64,000 bases of DNA from Pseudonocardia sp. MH-G8 (GTDB lineage: Bacteria > Actinomycetota > Actinomycetes > Mycobacteriales > Pseudonocardiaceae). The translations under genes and the position numbers were made by a program. The notes below the pieces were generated by a model. That model searched no databases. It saw only the letters and a list, made by a program, of their open reading frames with translations, and was not told where the DNA came from. Shown here in pieces: positions 18,863 through 28,400 of this stretch; the first letter of the stretch is position 1, and each line of letters opens with the position of its first letter. The DNA lies in NCBI RefSeq assembly GCF_002262885.1, contig NZ_NKYF01000020.1, positions 1 through 64,000 of the forward strand, written 5' to 3'.

Positions 18863-20134
18863 ATGACGACGACCGCACCCACGGCCCCGCCGAACGCGGC
18901 GGCGCTCGCCGCCGCCACACCGCTCGACCGGGACCGCTACGTCGACCTGCTGCGGCTGTTCTCGATCGGCATGGTCGTGCTCGGGCACTGGGTCGTCGCG
19001 CTGCTCACGATGCACGGCGCGGGCCCGGTGGCCACGTCGCTGCCGCTGATGCTGTCGACCTGGGTGTGGCAGGTGATGGCGCTGTTCTTCTTCGTGGGCG
19101 GGTTCGCACACGCCCGGGCGCTGCGCCGCGGGCCACGCGCCGCCGAGTTCGTCCGGGCCCGGTCGGCCCGGCTCCTGCCGCCCGCGCTGGTCATGCTCGC
19201 GGTCTGGACGGCGCTGGCGGTGCTGATGCACGCCACGGGGCTCACCACCGGCGCGTTCGCCACCGGCCTCCAGATGATCACGGTGCCGCTGTGGTTCCTC
19301 GGCGTCTACCTGGTGATCGTGCTGGCGGCGCCGACCACGATGGCGCTGCATCGGCGGTTCGGGCTGTGGCCGGTGCTCGGGGCGCTCGTGCTGGCCGTCG
19401 CGACCGTCGACGGGCTGCGGATGGGCACGGGTGTGGCGCAGATCGGCTACGCGAACATGCTGTTCGTCTGGGTGGCGGTGCACCAGCTGGGCTACGGCTA
19501 CGCCGACGGGACGCTGCAGCGTGGCGGCCACCGGCTCGCGGGGCTGCTCGCGTGCGGCGGTCTGGCCGGCGCGGTGCTGCTGGTGTTCGGCACCTCGGCG
19601 TACCCGGTGCTGATGGTCGGGCTGCCCGGCAACGACGCGTCGAACTCGGCGCCGCCCACCCTCGCGCTGCTGGCGCAGAGCCTCTTCCTGGTCGGCACCG
19701 CGCTGCTCCTGCGCCGGGCGGGCAGCGCGCTGGTGGCCCGGCCGCGGGCGTGGTTCGCGGTGGCGTCCGGCAACTCGGTGATCATGACGCTGTTCTGCTG
19801 GCACCTCACCGCCTGCTACCTGGTGCAGGGCGTGCTCCTGGTGGTCGACGCGCGGCTGCCTGCCGCCGACACCGTTCTGTGGTTCCCGGCGCTCGCGGGC
19901 TGGCTGGTCGCGTGTTCCCTGGCCTGCGTCGGGCTCGTCGCGCTGTTCCGCCGCGTCGAGCAGCGGCCGGGCGCCCGGGCGCGCGGCACGGTGGCGACGC
20001 CTGCCGTGCTCGCCGGGGCCCTCGCCGCGGCGGTGGGACTGTTCGCGGTGTCCGAGACCGGGCTCGGCGGGCTCGTCACCGCGGCGGTGCCGCTGGTCCT
20101 GGTCGCGGCCGGTGCCGCGGCCCTGCGCCGCTGA
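18863..20134 (+). CDS. Acyltransferase-3 family membrane protein
   Basis: A 423-residue protein with ten or so membrane segments and the acyltransferase-3 (OafA-like) start: RDRYVDLLRLFSIGMVVLGHW, in which the Arg and His are family markers, followed by FFFVGGFAHARAL and ARLLPPALVM. Such proteins acylate extracellular sugars, peptides or lipids using acyl-CoA or acetyl groups moved across the membrane. ATG 18863 is 43 bases after the CoA ligase. It separates the ligase from the thiolase and has no obvious role in aromatic breakdown; it may be a passenger in the operon. Confidence 0.8.
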   Translation: MTTTAPTAPPNAAALAAATPLDRDRYVDLLRLFSIGMVVLGHWVVALLTMHGAGPVATSLPLMLSTWVWQVMALFFFVGGFAHARALRRGPRAAEFVRARSARLLPPALVMLAVWTALAVLMHATGLTTGAFATGLQMITVPLWFLGVYLVIVLAAPTTMALHRRFGLWPVLGALVLAVATVDGLRMGTGVAQIGYANMLFVWVAVHQLGYGYADGTLQRGGHRLAGLLACGGLAGAVLLVFGTSAYPVLMVGLPGNDASNSAPPTLALLAQSLFLVGTALLLRRAGSALVARPRAWFAVASGNSVIMTLFCWHLTACYLVQGVLLVVDARLPAADTVLWFPALAGWLVACSLACVGLVALFRRVEQRPGARARGTVATPAVLAGALAAAVGLFAVSETGLGGLVTAAVPLVLVAAGAAALRR

Positions 20135-20198
20135 GCACGGCGCAGATCACCGCCGCTCCGCTGGACGGCGCCCGCGCCCGGCTGGAAGGGTCGCGGCC

Positions 20199-21353
20199 GT
20201 GGCAGACCCGGCATCCCGCACCCCCGTCCTGCTCAGCGCGGCGCGCACACCCGTCGGCCGGTTCGGGGGCGCGCTGCGCGGCGTCGACGCCGTCGACCTC
20301 GGCGCCGCCGCCGTGCGGGCCGCGCTCGAGCGGGCCGGCGGTGCGGTGCCAGACCAGATCCTGCTGGGCAACGTCGTGCAGGCCGGCAACGGGCAGAACC
20401 CCGCGCGCGTCGCGGCCACCCGTGGCGGCGTGCCGACCACCGTTCCCGGCATCACACTCAACAACGTCTGCCTTGCGAGCATGACGGCGGCCGGCATGGC
20501 CGCCACGCTGGTCCGCACCGGTGAGTCCGACACCGCGCTGGTGGGCGGGTTCGAGTCGATGAGCCGGGCGCTGCACGGCGTGCAGGTGCGGGAGGCCACG
20601 CGCACCGGCGACGGCGCGCTGGTCGACCTGCTCGTCCGCGACGGGCTCTGGTGCGCGCTCAGCGAGCAGGGCATGGGCGAGATGTCCGACGCGGCCACGG
20701 CCGACCTGCGCATCGCACGCCCCGACCAGGACGCGCTCGCCCTCGCCAGCCATCAACGGGCCGCCGCAGCCGGGGAACGCCTGGCCGAGGAGATCGTCGC
20801 CATCCCCGAGCTCGCCGCCGACGAGGGCGTCCGCCCCGACAGCACCGCCGAGCGGCTCGCCCGCCTGCGCCCCGCCTTCGTCGAGGGCGGCACGCTGACG
20901 GCGGGCAACTCGTCGCAGATGTCCGACGCGGGCTCGGCGGGGATCGTCACCACCAGCGCGCACGCGGCGGCGCTCGGGGTCGAGCCCCTGGCCGAGATCG
21001 TCGGGTACGCCGCCGTCGCGGGCCCGGACCCGACCCTGCACCTCAAGCCGGCGAACGCGGCGCGCGACCTGCTCAAGCGCCACGGGCTCGCCCCCGGCGA
21101 CATCGACCTGTGGGAGATCAACGAGGCGTTCGCCGCGGTCGTGCTCGCCACGGAACGGGACCTCGAGATCGACCACGACCGCGTCAACGTCAACGGCGGG
21201 GCGATCGCCCTCGGGCACCCGCTGGGCGCGTCCGGCTTCCGCCTCGTGCTCACCCTGGCCCACGAGATGCGCCGCCGCGGCGCCGAGCACGGCGTCGCCG
21301 CGATCTGCGGGGGCGGCGGGCAGGGCGGCGCGATCCTGCTCCGGCGCCGGTAG
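20199..21353 (+). CDS. Thiolase (acetyl-CoA acyltransferase)
   Basis: A 384-residue thiolase. The nucleophilic Cys91 lies in NNVCLAS, GHPLGASG holds the catalytic His, and CGGGGQGG near 370-377 holds the second Cys. It cleaves or forms beta-ketoacyl-CoA. GTG 20199 has AAGGGT about 8 bases upstream and gives the standard N-terminus RTPVLLSAARTPVGRFGG; reading from 20112 would add unrelated residues. Together with the CoA ligase upstream it suggests side-chain shortening of an acyl-CoA. It converges on the GH116 gene. Confidence 0.9.
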   Translation: MADPASRTPVLLSAARTPVGRFGGALRGVDAVDLGAAAVRAALERAGGAVPDQILLGNVVQAGNGQNPARVAATRGGVPTTVPGITLNNVCLASMTAAGMAATLVRTGESDTALVGGFESMSRALHGVQVREATRTGDGALVDLLVRDGLWCALSEQGMGEMSDAATADLRIARPDQDALALASHQRAAAAGERLAEEIVAIPELAADEGVRPDSTAERLARLRPAFVEGGTLTAGNSSQMSDAGSAGIVTTSAHAAALGVEPLAEIVGYAAVAGPDPTLHLKPANAARDLLKRHGLAPGDIDLWEINEAFAAVVLATERDLEIDHDRVNVNGGAIALGHPLGASGFRLVLTLAHEMRRRGAEHGVAAICGGGGQGGAILLRRR

Positions 21354-21375
21354 CGCCGACGGCGCGCGAGCGGCG

Positions 21376-23757
21376 CTACCCGGTCACTCCTGGCAGCCAC
21401 CACGCGGCCAGGGGACGCAGGTTCAGCGGGGCGCGGAACCGGCCGTGCCCGTCGACCGCGGCCGGGGTCCGGAACTGCAGCCCGGTGCCGCCGTAGAGCA
21501 CCTCGCGCAGGCTGCCCGCCACGTCGTCGGCCTCCGAGGCCAGGCCGTAGTGGCGCAACATCGCCGCGAACAACCACCCAGAACCGATGAGCACCTCGTT
21601 GACCTGCAGCTCCTCGCCGCCGTCCCGTGCGTAGGTGCGCAGTTCCCGCTCTCCGATCAACAGCGGCCCGACCCGACCGTCGGCGTACCCGCGGTGGCAG
21701 ATCTCGTAGGCGGCCCGCAGGTGCGCAGCCACGCGCTCACGGGGAACGACGGGCCCGGCACCGCACAGGTCCGCGTAGAACACGCCCATCACGGAGTCGG
21801 GCATGACCGCCTCCATGTACTTGCCCTCGGAGGCGGCGCGGAAGAACGAGCCGGTCCACAAGCCGTCGAGCACGGTGCGCGCCCCCGCGAGCCGGCGCTC
21901 GTAGCGGTCCGGTGCCTCGCCGCGGGCGCGGGTCTCCCGGGCGAGGACGGCCCACATCCCGGCGCAGAGCGCCGCCGTGTACGTGGAGTAGCCGCGCAGG
22001 GCGAGGTTGTCCCAGGTGCTGTCGCCGAACTCGTCGTGCCGGGGGACCCCGGCCCCCTCGGCGTCCTGCTGATCGGTGAGCTCCGCCGCGGCGCGCAACC
22101 GGTCCCAGGAGCGGTCGTCCGGTGGAAGACCGCTCATCCGGGCGTGCAGCAGCCGGGCCAGCACGAACGCCGGCGTGGAGTCACGCCAGGTGTTCGGATC
22201 ATCGCGCATGACGTAGCCGTTGAGCCGCACGAAGGGATCCTCCGGCGCGCTGCCGAGGTCGTGGGGCAGGTTGTCGGCCAGCAGCTGCGGCCGGGGTTCG
22301 CCCACGCGGTAGACCGGCCTGCGGGTCGGCACCTCGGCGGCGAGCGCTTCGGTGAGATCGTCGAACACCAGCTCCGCCAGCCGCGGCCAGGACCGGCTCA
22401 CCGCCGGGAAGGCGTAGTGCCACAGGTCGCTGGTGTCGTAGTAGAAGTAGCCCTCGTCGAAGCCCTCCAGCAGGCCGAGGTGCTCGCGACCGGTCAGCAC
22501 CGCGTCGCCCGGCGGCTCATGACCGGGTGCGGTCCCGTCGACCCACGCCGTGCCGAGCGCGGTGACCAGCCCGAGCTCGTTCACCACGCAACCGGCGACG
22601 CGCGCGGACCAGCCCGCGGCGGCCAGCCCGTCGAGCGTGCCCACGTGCCAGTCGTCGATCCCGGCCAGCCAGGTGTCGGCGCGGGCGTGCGCGTCCACGG
22701 CGAGGTCGACCACCGTGCCGACCTCGCGGGCCGCATGCCGACGCGCCCAGCGCCGACCCTGCCCGAAGCGCACCTCGGGCTGGTCGAAGGCCAGCACGAA
22801 GCGCGCCCGCCCACCGCCGGAGGGCAGGTGCGCGGCCACCGCGGAGCCGATCGGCTCGTGCCAGTGGGCCTCCCAGCTGCCGTCCGGCGTCGTCCCCAGT
22901 CGTCCGGTGGTGGCGAACGCGTGACGCACCGCGGCGATCGTGAACGGCTGCTCGGCGTCCGGCACGCCGGTGGCGTTCTGCTCGGTCTTGAACTGCGCCT
23001 GTGCCGAGAACTGCGCCCCGGCCCCCGCCGCGACGCTCAGGCAGATCGCCCCGTCCGATCCCGCCACGCCACGGCGGCCCTGGCGCACGAACGCCCCTCG
23101 CACCGGCGGGTCGAGCAGGTCGTTGACGTTCCCGGCGTGGTGGTGCCCGGGCCAGGCACGGTCCCCCCGATCGTCGGCGGTGACCAGGGAGGGGGTCCAG
23201 CCGTTCAGGTTGGGCCAGAAGAACGCGACGTCGACCGGCGGGCAGCAGGCCCCGTCCGCGGCCGGCTGCACCTGCACGTCGCACACGACGACGGGCAGCG
23301 CGGCGTCCTCCTCCCGGCCGGGGACCACCGGCGAGAACGCGGAGAGCGTGACGACGAACGGCACGTCCGGGCCGGAGAACCGCTCGTGCGTGATCGGGAA
23401 GAGCACGCTCACCTCGTGGCGCGCCACCGCCTCGCGGCGCAGCACCGCGTGCCGCCGCGTCCCGTCGGCCTCCCACGCCACGACGAGGAACGCGCAGTCG
23501 AGGTCGGCGACCAGGTGGGTACCGGGCCGCAGGTGCCAGCGGGAGAACCGGCCCGTCAGGTCGCGGGAGAACGCGGGCCCGCCGATCGCGCCCAGGAACA
23601 TGCCGTGCGACGGACCGTCGTCGTGGCTCCCCGGCTTGGCGACGAACGCGGGCGCGGGCACCTCGGCAGCGTGGAACCCGTGGGCGGAGGCCCGCGCCAG
23701 GCGGCGCTCCAGCCCCGATTCCTGCGCCGACCCCCGCGTCGACCCCAGCCCCGTCAC
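21376..23757 (-). CDS. GH116-family glycoside hydrolase (GBA2-like)
   Basis: A 793-residue protein with an N-terminal beta-sandwich domain (to about 370) and an (alpha/alpha)6 barrel. GH116 landmarks are LLEGFDEGYFYYDTSDLW at 429-446, where Glu431 or Glu435 should be the nucleophile, PHDLG at 498-502, the DPFVRLNGY segment, and DSTWDN with Asp583 as likely acid/base. The family includes beta-glucosidases, beta-xylosidases and N-acetylglucosaminidases with retaining mechanism. There is no signal peptide, so it acts in the cytoplasm on imported glycosides. GTG 23757 overlaps the DeoR stop (GTGA), tying it to the sugar locus. Confidence 0.8.
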   Translation of the reverse strand: MTGLGSTRGSAQESGLERRLARASAHGFHAAEVPAPAFVAKPGSHDDGPSHGMFLGAIGGPAFSRDLTGRFSRWHLRPGTHLVADLDCAFLVVAWEADGTRRHAVLRREAVARHEVSVLFPITHERFSGPDVPFVVTLSAFSPVVPGREEDAALPVVVCDVQVQPAADGACCPPVDVAFFWPNLNGWTPSLVTADDRGDRAWPGHHHAGNVNDLLDPPVRGAFVRQGRRGVAGSDGAICLSVAAGAGAQFSAQAQFKTEQNATGVPDAEQPFTIAAVRHAFATTGRLGTTPDGSWEAHWHEPIGSAVAAHLPSGGGRARFVLAFDQPEVRFGQGRRWARRHAAREVGTVVDLAVDAHARADTWLAGIDDWHVGTLDGLAAAGWSARVAGCVVNELGLVTALGTAWVDGTAPGHEPPGDAVLTGREHLGLLEGFDEGYFYYDTSDLWHYAFPAVSRSWPRLAELVFDDLTEALAAEVPTRRPVYRVGEPRPQLLADNLPHDLGSAPEDPFVRLNGYVMRDDPNTWRDSTPAFVLARLLHARMSGLPPDDRSWDRLRAAAELTDQQDAEGAGVPRHDEFGDSTWDNLALRGYSTYTAALCAGMWAVLARETRARGEAPDRYERRLAGARTVLDGLWTGSFFRAASEGKYMEAVMPDSVMGVFYADLCGAGPVVPRERVAAHLRAAYEICHRGYADGRVGPLLIGERELRTYARDGGEELQVNEVLIGSGWLFAAMLRHYGLASEADDVAGSLREVLYGGTGLQFRTPAAVDGHGRFRAPLNLRPLAAWWLPGVTG

Positions 23758-24548
23758 GGCGCCGGCTCGCCGATGCGGACGGCGACCCCGGCCCGCTCGG
23801 CTGCCTCGGCGGCGGGCGCCGGGAGCACGGCGTCGGTCACCAGCACGTCCACCGCGTCCAGCGGCGCGAGCCGCACCGGGGCGGACCCGCTGAACTTCGA
23901 GTGATCGGCCAGCAGCACCACGCGGTCCGCGGCCTCCATGAGGGCCAGCTTCGTGGGCCGCTCCAGGTCGGTGGCGACGTAGAGGCCCCGCTCGTTCACG
24001 GCGGCGACGCCGAGGAAGACGACCTCCGCCCGCAGCCCGGTGAGGGCCTGGACGGTGAGCGCACCCACCAGCGCCTGGCTGTCGGCGAGCAACTCCCCGC
24101 CCAGGCCGATCACGCGGGCCGCCGGCAGGTGCAGCATGTGCTGCAGCACCGGCACGGAGTGGGTGATCACGCAGCCGCGGAAGGTGTCGGGAAGGGCGGC
24201 GACCAGCTCGAAGACCGTCGTCCCCGCGTCCACGGCGATCGTGGCTGCAGGTCGAACGAGCTCGGTGGCCTGCCGCGCGATGCGGCGCTTGGCCTCCCGC
24301 TCGTGCTGGGCCCGGCTGGAGAAGTCCGCCGTCCGCAGGGTGCCGTGGGGCAGGCTGGCGCCGCCGTGCACGACCCGCAGCTCACCCGCCTCGGCCAGCT
24401 GCTTCAGGTCCCGCCGGACGGTCATGTCGGAGACCCCGAGCTCCGCTGTCAGGTACGTGACCGACAGGAACCCGGCAGCCTGCAGCCTCCGCATGATCTC
24501 GTCGCGGCGCGCGCGGCCGCCCCTCGCGGCCGTCGTCGACTCCGTCAT
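23754..24548 (-). CDS. DeoR-family transcriptional regulator
   Basis: A 264-residue DeoR repressor. The N-terminal winged helix is at about 15-62 with VTYLTAELGVSDMTVRRDLKQL and the GGA of RVVHGGASLP. The C-terminal sugar-phosphate sensor has DAGTTVFEL and VFLGVAAVNERGLY. It is divergent from the aldolase operon and starts the GH116 transcript. The promoter between them overlaps an inverted repeat (24578-24591) suited for its binding. E. coli's sulfoquinovose repressor YihW is also a DeoR protein, in line with the aldolase similarity. ATG 24548 has GGAAGGGCGGG upstream. Confidence 0.9.
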   Translation of the reverse strand: MTESTTAARGGRARRDEIMRRLQAAGFLSVTYLTAELGVSDMTVRRDLKQLAEAGELRVVHGGASLPHGTLRTADFSSRAQHEREAKRRIARQATELVRPAATIAVDAGTTVFELVAALPDTFRGCVITHSVPVLQHMLHLPAARVIGLGGELLADSQALVGALTVQALTGLRAEVVFLGVAAVNERGLYVATDLERPTKLALMEAADRVVLLADHSKFSGSAPVRLAPLDAVDVLVTDAVLPAPAAEAAERAGVAVRIGEPAP

Positions 24549-24577
24549 GCCCGCCCTTCCGCCCACCATCTCGGGGT

Positions 24578-24607
24578 GTTGAGTTTCCAACATCTCGTGT
24601 TTACTAG
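24578..24607 (+). promoter_or_regulatory. Promoter of aldolase operon with DeoR operator
   Basis: TTGAGT (24579-24584), a 17-base spacer and TACTAG (24602-24607) form a recognisable promoter reading toward the aldolase gene. GTTG-AGTTTC-CAAC (24578-24591) is an inverted repeat covering its -35 box, so a bound DeoR protein would block RNA polymerase. The transcript leader to GTG 24736 would be about 120 bases. Confidence 0.5.
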
Positions 24608-24735
24608 CCGCCAATGTAGACCGCGAGGTGCGGAGGGGCCATGGCAGCGAGGGTCCTGTGCACCGGCGCCCTGACGCCGGACACGATCGCCGGACGCTCC
24701 ACGGTCCCCGCGTCGACCCGATCCGAGGAGACTGA

Positions 24736-25623
24736 GTGAGTTCATCCGGTGTCGCACCCGCCCCGGACCTGTCCGCCCTCGCGCGTCCGTCCGGCGGATT
24801 CGCGATGCTCGCGATCGACCAGCGCGAGGCGCTGCGCAACATGTTCGCCGAGCACCAGGCCCAGCCCGTCGCCGACGAGCAGGTAACCGCGTTCAAGCTC
24901 GCCGCCGCCCGCATCCTCACCCCGTACGCGTCGGCGGTGCTCGTCGACCGGCAGTTCGCCTTCGACCGGGTGGTGGCCGAGTCCGCCGTCGCCCCCGGGT
25001 GCGGGCTCATCGCGGCAGCCGACGACTTCACCTCGGCTCACGGGGAGCTCGTCGGCGAGGTGACGATCGACCGGGCCGTCGACCCGCACCAGGTGAAGCA
25101 GCAGGGCGCGGTGGCGATGAAGCTGCTGGTCCTCTACCGCCCGGACACACCGGCCCGGCCGCGCGTCGCGATGGTCGAGGAGTTCGTCGACACCTGCCGC
25201 GCCGCAGGCCTGATCAGCATCATCGAGCCCGTCTCGCGCGCCCCGCTCGGCGGCGGAGAGTGGGACTGGGACGCAGGCGTGCTCGCCGCGGCGCGGGAGC
25301 TGGGCCGCCTCGGCGCGGACCTGTACAAGGCCGAGGTACCGATGCGCGGGCAGGGCGAGGAGGACGAGATCCGTAAGCGCTGCGCGCGGATCAGCGCGAC
25401 CGTCGACTCGCCGTGGGTCGTGCTGTCCTCCGGCGTGCCGCAGGACGTGTTCCCCACCGCCGTGGAGCTCGCCTGCGCCGAGGGCGCCTCGGGCTTCCTC
25501 GCCGGCCGCGCCGTGTGGGCATCGTGCATCGGTGCCGCGGACGTCGAGCGCGAGCTGGAAGGCCCCGCGGCCGCGCGGCTGCAGCGGCTGGGCGACATCG
25601 TCGATGCCGCGGTGGGGAAGTGA
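24736..25623 (+). CDS. Class I aldolase, sulfofructose-1-phosphate aldolase (YihT)-like
   Basis: A 295-residue TIM-barrel aldolase. It shares long stretches with E. coli YihT: GGFAMLAIDQREALRNMF, LTPYASAVLVDRQF, MKLLVLYRPD, GLISIIEPV, GADLYKAEVPM with the Schiff-base Lys198, WVVLSSGV and GASGFLAGRAVWAS with Arg258, in the region that holds the sulfonate in YihT. YihT splits 6-deoxy-6-sulfofructose 1-phosphate into DHAP and sulfolactaldehyde. LacD-type tagatose-bisphosphate aldolases are more distant relatives and the alternative call. GTG 24736 follows GAGGAGAC. It is the first gene of the DeoR-controlled operon and overlaps the isomerase-like gene. Confidence 0.8.
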   Translation: MSSSGVAPAPDLSALARPSGGFAMLAIDQREALRNMFAEHQAQPVADEQVTAFKLAAARILTPYASAVLVDRQFAFDRVVAESAVAPGCGLIAAADDFTSAHGELVGEVTIDRAVDPHQVKQQGAVAMKLLVLYRPDTPARPRVAMVEEFVDTCRAAGLISIIEPVSRAPLGGGEWDWDAGVLAAARELGRLGADLYKAEVPMRGQGEEDEIRKRCARISATVDSPWVVLSSGVPQDVFPTAVELACAEGASGFLAGRAVWASCIGAADVERELEGPAAARLQRLGDIVDAAVGK

Positions 25624-27029
25624 GCAGCGCCGTGCCACAGGTCGTGGTCATCCCCACCGCGCGGCCGACGTTCGTCACCGACGTCGCGCAGCAGCGGGCG
25701 GACGCTGCCCGCGCCCTGCTCACCGACCTGGGCGCCGAGGTCAGCGGCCCCGAGCAGCTGGTCATGAGCCCGCAGGACGTCGAGAAGGCCGCCGCCCACC
25801 TCGACGGGAGCGCCGATCTCGTCATCAACATCTGCGCGTCCTTCTCCGACGCGAACCCTGCGCTGCATCTCTACCAGGAGCTGGACCGGCCCGTCCTGCT
25901 CTGGTCGTTCCGCGAGTCGGGCCCGGTCGGCGACCGCCTGTGGCTCAACTCGTTGTGCGGGGCCAACCTGTTCGGGCACGCGCTGGTGCGCGGCGGTGGG
26001 CAGGTCCGGCTCGTCCACGGCGACCCGGACGAGCCCGAGGTGGCCGAGGTCCTGAGGGCCGCCCTTGCGGGCGAGCTGCCCCCGGCGCCGACGCTGCCAC
26101 AGCGGCAGCTGCGCCGCGGCGACGCCGCCCGTGCACGCGCCGCGCTGGACTCGCTTCGGGGCAAGGTGATCGGCGCCGTGGGCGATGCACCGCCCGGCTT
26201 CACGCCCAGCGAGTTCGACCCCGTGGTGCTGGAGCGGCTGTTCGGCCTGAGCGTCGAGCCCGTGACGGTCGAGGAGGTCTTCGAGCGCGTGCGGGCGATC
26301 GGCCCGGCGCAGCGCCGGCACGAGGTCACCGCGGCCACCGCGCAGCGGCCGAGCCTGCGCGAGCTCGACGACGACGTGGTCGACCGGCACGCCGCCGTCA
26401 CCTCGGCCCTGCGGGACTGGTCCGCGGATGCCGCACTCGCGGCCGTCGCGGTGCGGTGCTGGCCGGAGTTCCCCACCGAGCTGGGTGTGTGCCCGTGCTC
26501 GTCGCTGTCGCGGCTCGCCGACGAGGGCGTGCCGACCCAGTGCGAGCGCGACGTCCACGGCGCGGTGACGATGCTGCTGCTCGAGGCGCTCGGGTCGGGC
26601 ACGACCTACCTCGTCGACACCGTCGACCTCGATGCCGCGCAGAACCTGGTGCGGTTGTGGCACTGCGGGTCCGCGGCCACCGAGCTCGCCGCCGACCCCG
26701 CGGCGGCGCGCCAGTCCGTGCACTGCAACCGCAAGATCGGCGTGGCCGGCGACTTCGCGCTCCGCCCCGGACGCGTGGTGCTGGCCCGACTCACCGAGAA
26801 CGCCTCGGGCGGGCTGCGCCTGCTCATCGCCGCGGGCGAGTCCCTGCCGGCCGTCAACCGATTCCAGGGCAACACCGCCGACGTCCGGCTGGACACCGAC
26901 GCCACGACCTTCGTGCACGGGTTGGTCACCGGCGGGTTCCCGCACCACACCGTGCTCGCCTGGACCGACGTGCGGCCGGAGCTGCGCGCCGCCGCCGACC
27001 ACCTGGGGATCCCCATCACCGAGTGGTGA
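25620..27029 (+). CDS. L-fucose/L-arabinose isomerase-like protein
   Basis: A 469-residue cytoplasmic protein of the FucI/AraA-like superfamily. It has an N-terminal Rossmann-like part (VVVIPTARPTFVTD, ADLVINICASFSD, RPVLLWSFRESG) and a C-terminal beta-barrel part with HCNRKIGVAGDFAL and FVHGLVTGGFPHHT, which should supply metal and substrate ligands. It probably interconverts an aldose and a ketose. As I recall, sulfoquinovose isomerases of Gram-positive sulfoglycolysis clusters belong to this superfamily and not to the YihS family, so it could make the ketose consumed by the aldolase next door (GTGA overlap). The substrate is inferred from context only. Confidence 0.7.
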   Translation: MSSAVPQVVVIPTARPTFVTDVAQQRADAARALLTDLGAEVSGPEQLVMSPQDVEKAAAHLDGSADLVINICASFSDANPALHLYQELDRPVLLWSFRESGPVGDRLWLNSLCGANLFGHALVRGGGQVRLVHGDPDEPEVAEVLRAALAGELPPAPTLPQRQLRRGDAARARAALDSLRGKVIGAVGDAPPGFTPSEFDPVVLERLFGLSVEPVTVEEVFERVRAIGPAQRRHEVTAATAQRPSLRELDDDVVDRHAAVTSALRDWSADAALAAVAVRCWPEFPTELGVCPCSSLSRLADEGVPTQCERDVHGAVTMLLLEALGSGTTYLVDTVDLDAAQNLVRLWHCGSAATELAADPAAARQSVHCNRKIGVAGDFALRPGRVVLARLTENASGGLRLLIAAGESLPAVNRFQGNTADVRLDTDATTFVHGLVTGGFPHHTVLAWTDVRPELRAAADHLGIPITEW

Positions 27030-27057
27030 CCACCCGTCGTTCAAAGGAGACCGACAC

Positions 27058-28368
27058 ATGACACCGAACAGACGACTGGACCAGTCCTTGGACCGCCGGC
27101 AGCTCCTGCGGCTCCTGGGTCTCGGCGGCCTCGCGGCCACGGCCGCCTGCGCCGGGCCGGGCTCCACGGGCGGTGGCTCGCAGGGCGACGCCGGACCCAT
27201 CCCCGACGGCCCGGTCGAGGGCGACATCTCCTTCGCGCACTGGCGCGCCGAGGACCAGCAGGTGCTCGAAACGCTGATCGCGACGTTCGCCGCGGCGCAC
27301 GCCGGGGTGAGCGTGAGCCAGGACATCGCGCCCTCCAACGACTACCAGAGCACGGCGCTGCAACGGATCCGCGGCGGATCCGTCGGCGACGTTTTCACCG
27401 CCTTCCGGGGCGCGCAGTTCGTCGACATGGTCGGTGCAGGCATGTTCTCCGACCTGTCCGGGCTCCCGGTCGTCGACCGCTACGCGCCGGCCCTGATCGA
27501 GCCCGGTGCCGCCGACGGCGTCCAGTACGGGCTGCCCTACCAGATGGTCTTCAACATGCCGGTGTCGAACCTCGACGTGCTCTCCGCGGCCGGGGTCGGC
27601 GAAGCGCCCGCGGACTGGGACGGGTTCCTCGCGATGTGCGAGGCCGTGCTCGCGGCCGGGCTCGTGCCGATCGCCTGGCCGGGCGGGGAGACCGGCAACG
27701 CGGGGCACCTGTTCAACTCGATGGTCATGAACAACGCGCCGTCGCCGGACATGTGCACGAAGCTCGAGAGCGGCGAGTACAAGTGCACCGACGACTGGTT
27801 CCTGAAGACGTTGGAGCAGTACGCCCAGCTGCGCCCCTACGTCCAGCCCAATGCCACCGGCACCGCGGTGGAACCGGCGCAGCAGCTGTTCGCGACCGGG
27901 CAGGCCGCCCTGCTCGCCACCGGGTCGTTCCACATCGCCGCCGTCCGGGCGCTCGGCGCACAGTTCCCCGTGGGGCTCCTGTCGCCGATCACCACGTCGG
28001 CGGAGGAGGCGGCCTACGAGGGCATCCACAACGCCACGTTCATCCTCGGCGTCAACACGGCTTCGGACGTGCGGCCGGCCGCCCTGGCGTTCATCGAGTT
28101 CCTCTCCGACCCGGTCAACGCCGCCGTCTACGCCAACGGCACGGGCCAGCACCTCACCGTCACCGGTGTCACCTACGACAACCCCGACCTCGCGGCCACG
28201 GCCGACTGGCTGGAGCGCAAGACCCTGCTGGCGCCGCGGTTCCAGTTCAACGACCTCGACATCCGCAACGCCGTCGAGAGCTCGTGCATCCAGGTGGTCG
28301 GGGGCACCGATCCCCGGCAGGCCGCCGAGGACGCCCAGCGCATCGTCGACCAGCGGGTCGGCGGCTAG
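27058..28368 (+). CDS. ABC sugar transporter, substrate-binding lipoprotein
   Basis: A 436-residue solute-binding protein of the family 1 (MalE-like) type. The N-terminus has twin arginines at 13-14 and a lipobox ending TAAC with Cys31, so it is probably a Tat- or Sec-exported lipoprotein. The mature part shows the family's GDISFAHWRAEDQQVLETLI start and an aromatic, sugar-binding core. Strong ribosome site AAAGGAGA lies just before ATG 27058. It is followed by two MalFG-type permeases, but no ATPase gene is present, so a shared ATPase such as MsiK is presumably used. Confidence 0.9.
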   Translation: MTPNRRLDQSLDRRQLLRLLGLGGLAATAACAGPGSTGGGSQGDAGPIPDGPVEGDISFAHWRAEDQQVLETLIATFAAAHAGVSVSQDIAPSNDYQSTALQRIRGGSVGDVFTAFRGAQFVDMVGAGMFSDLSGLPVVDRYAPALIEPGAADGVQYGLPYQMVFNMPVSNLDVLSAAGVGEAPADWDGFLAMCEAVLAAGLVPIAWPGGETGNAGHLFNSMVMNNAPSPDMCTKLESGEYKCTDDWFLKTLEQYAQLRPYVQPNATGTAVEPAQQLFATGQAALLATGSFHIAAVRALGAQFPVGLLSPITTSAEEAAYEGIHNATFILGVNTASDVRPAALAFIEFLSDPVNAAVYANGTGQHLTVTGVTYDNPDLAATADWLERKTLLAPRFQFNDLDIRNAVESSCIQVVGGTDPRQAAEDAQRIVDQRVGG

Positions 28369-28400
28369 TCCGAGCACCACGGACCGAGGGAGGGAATTCC

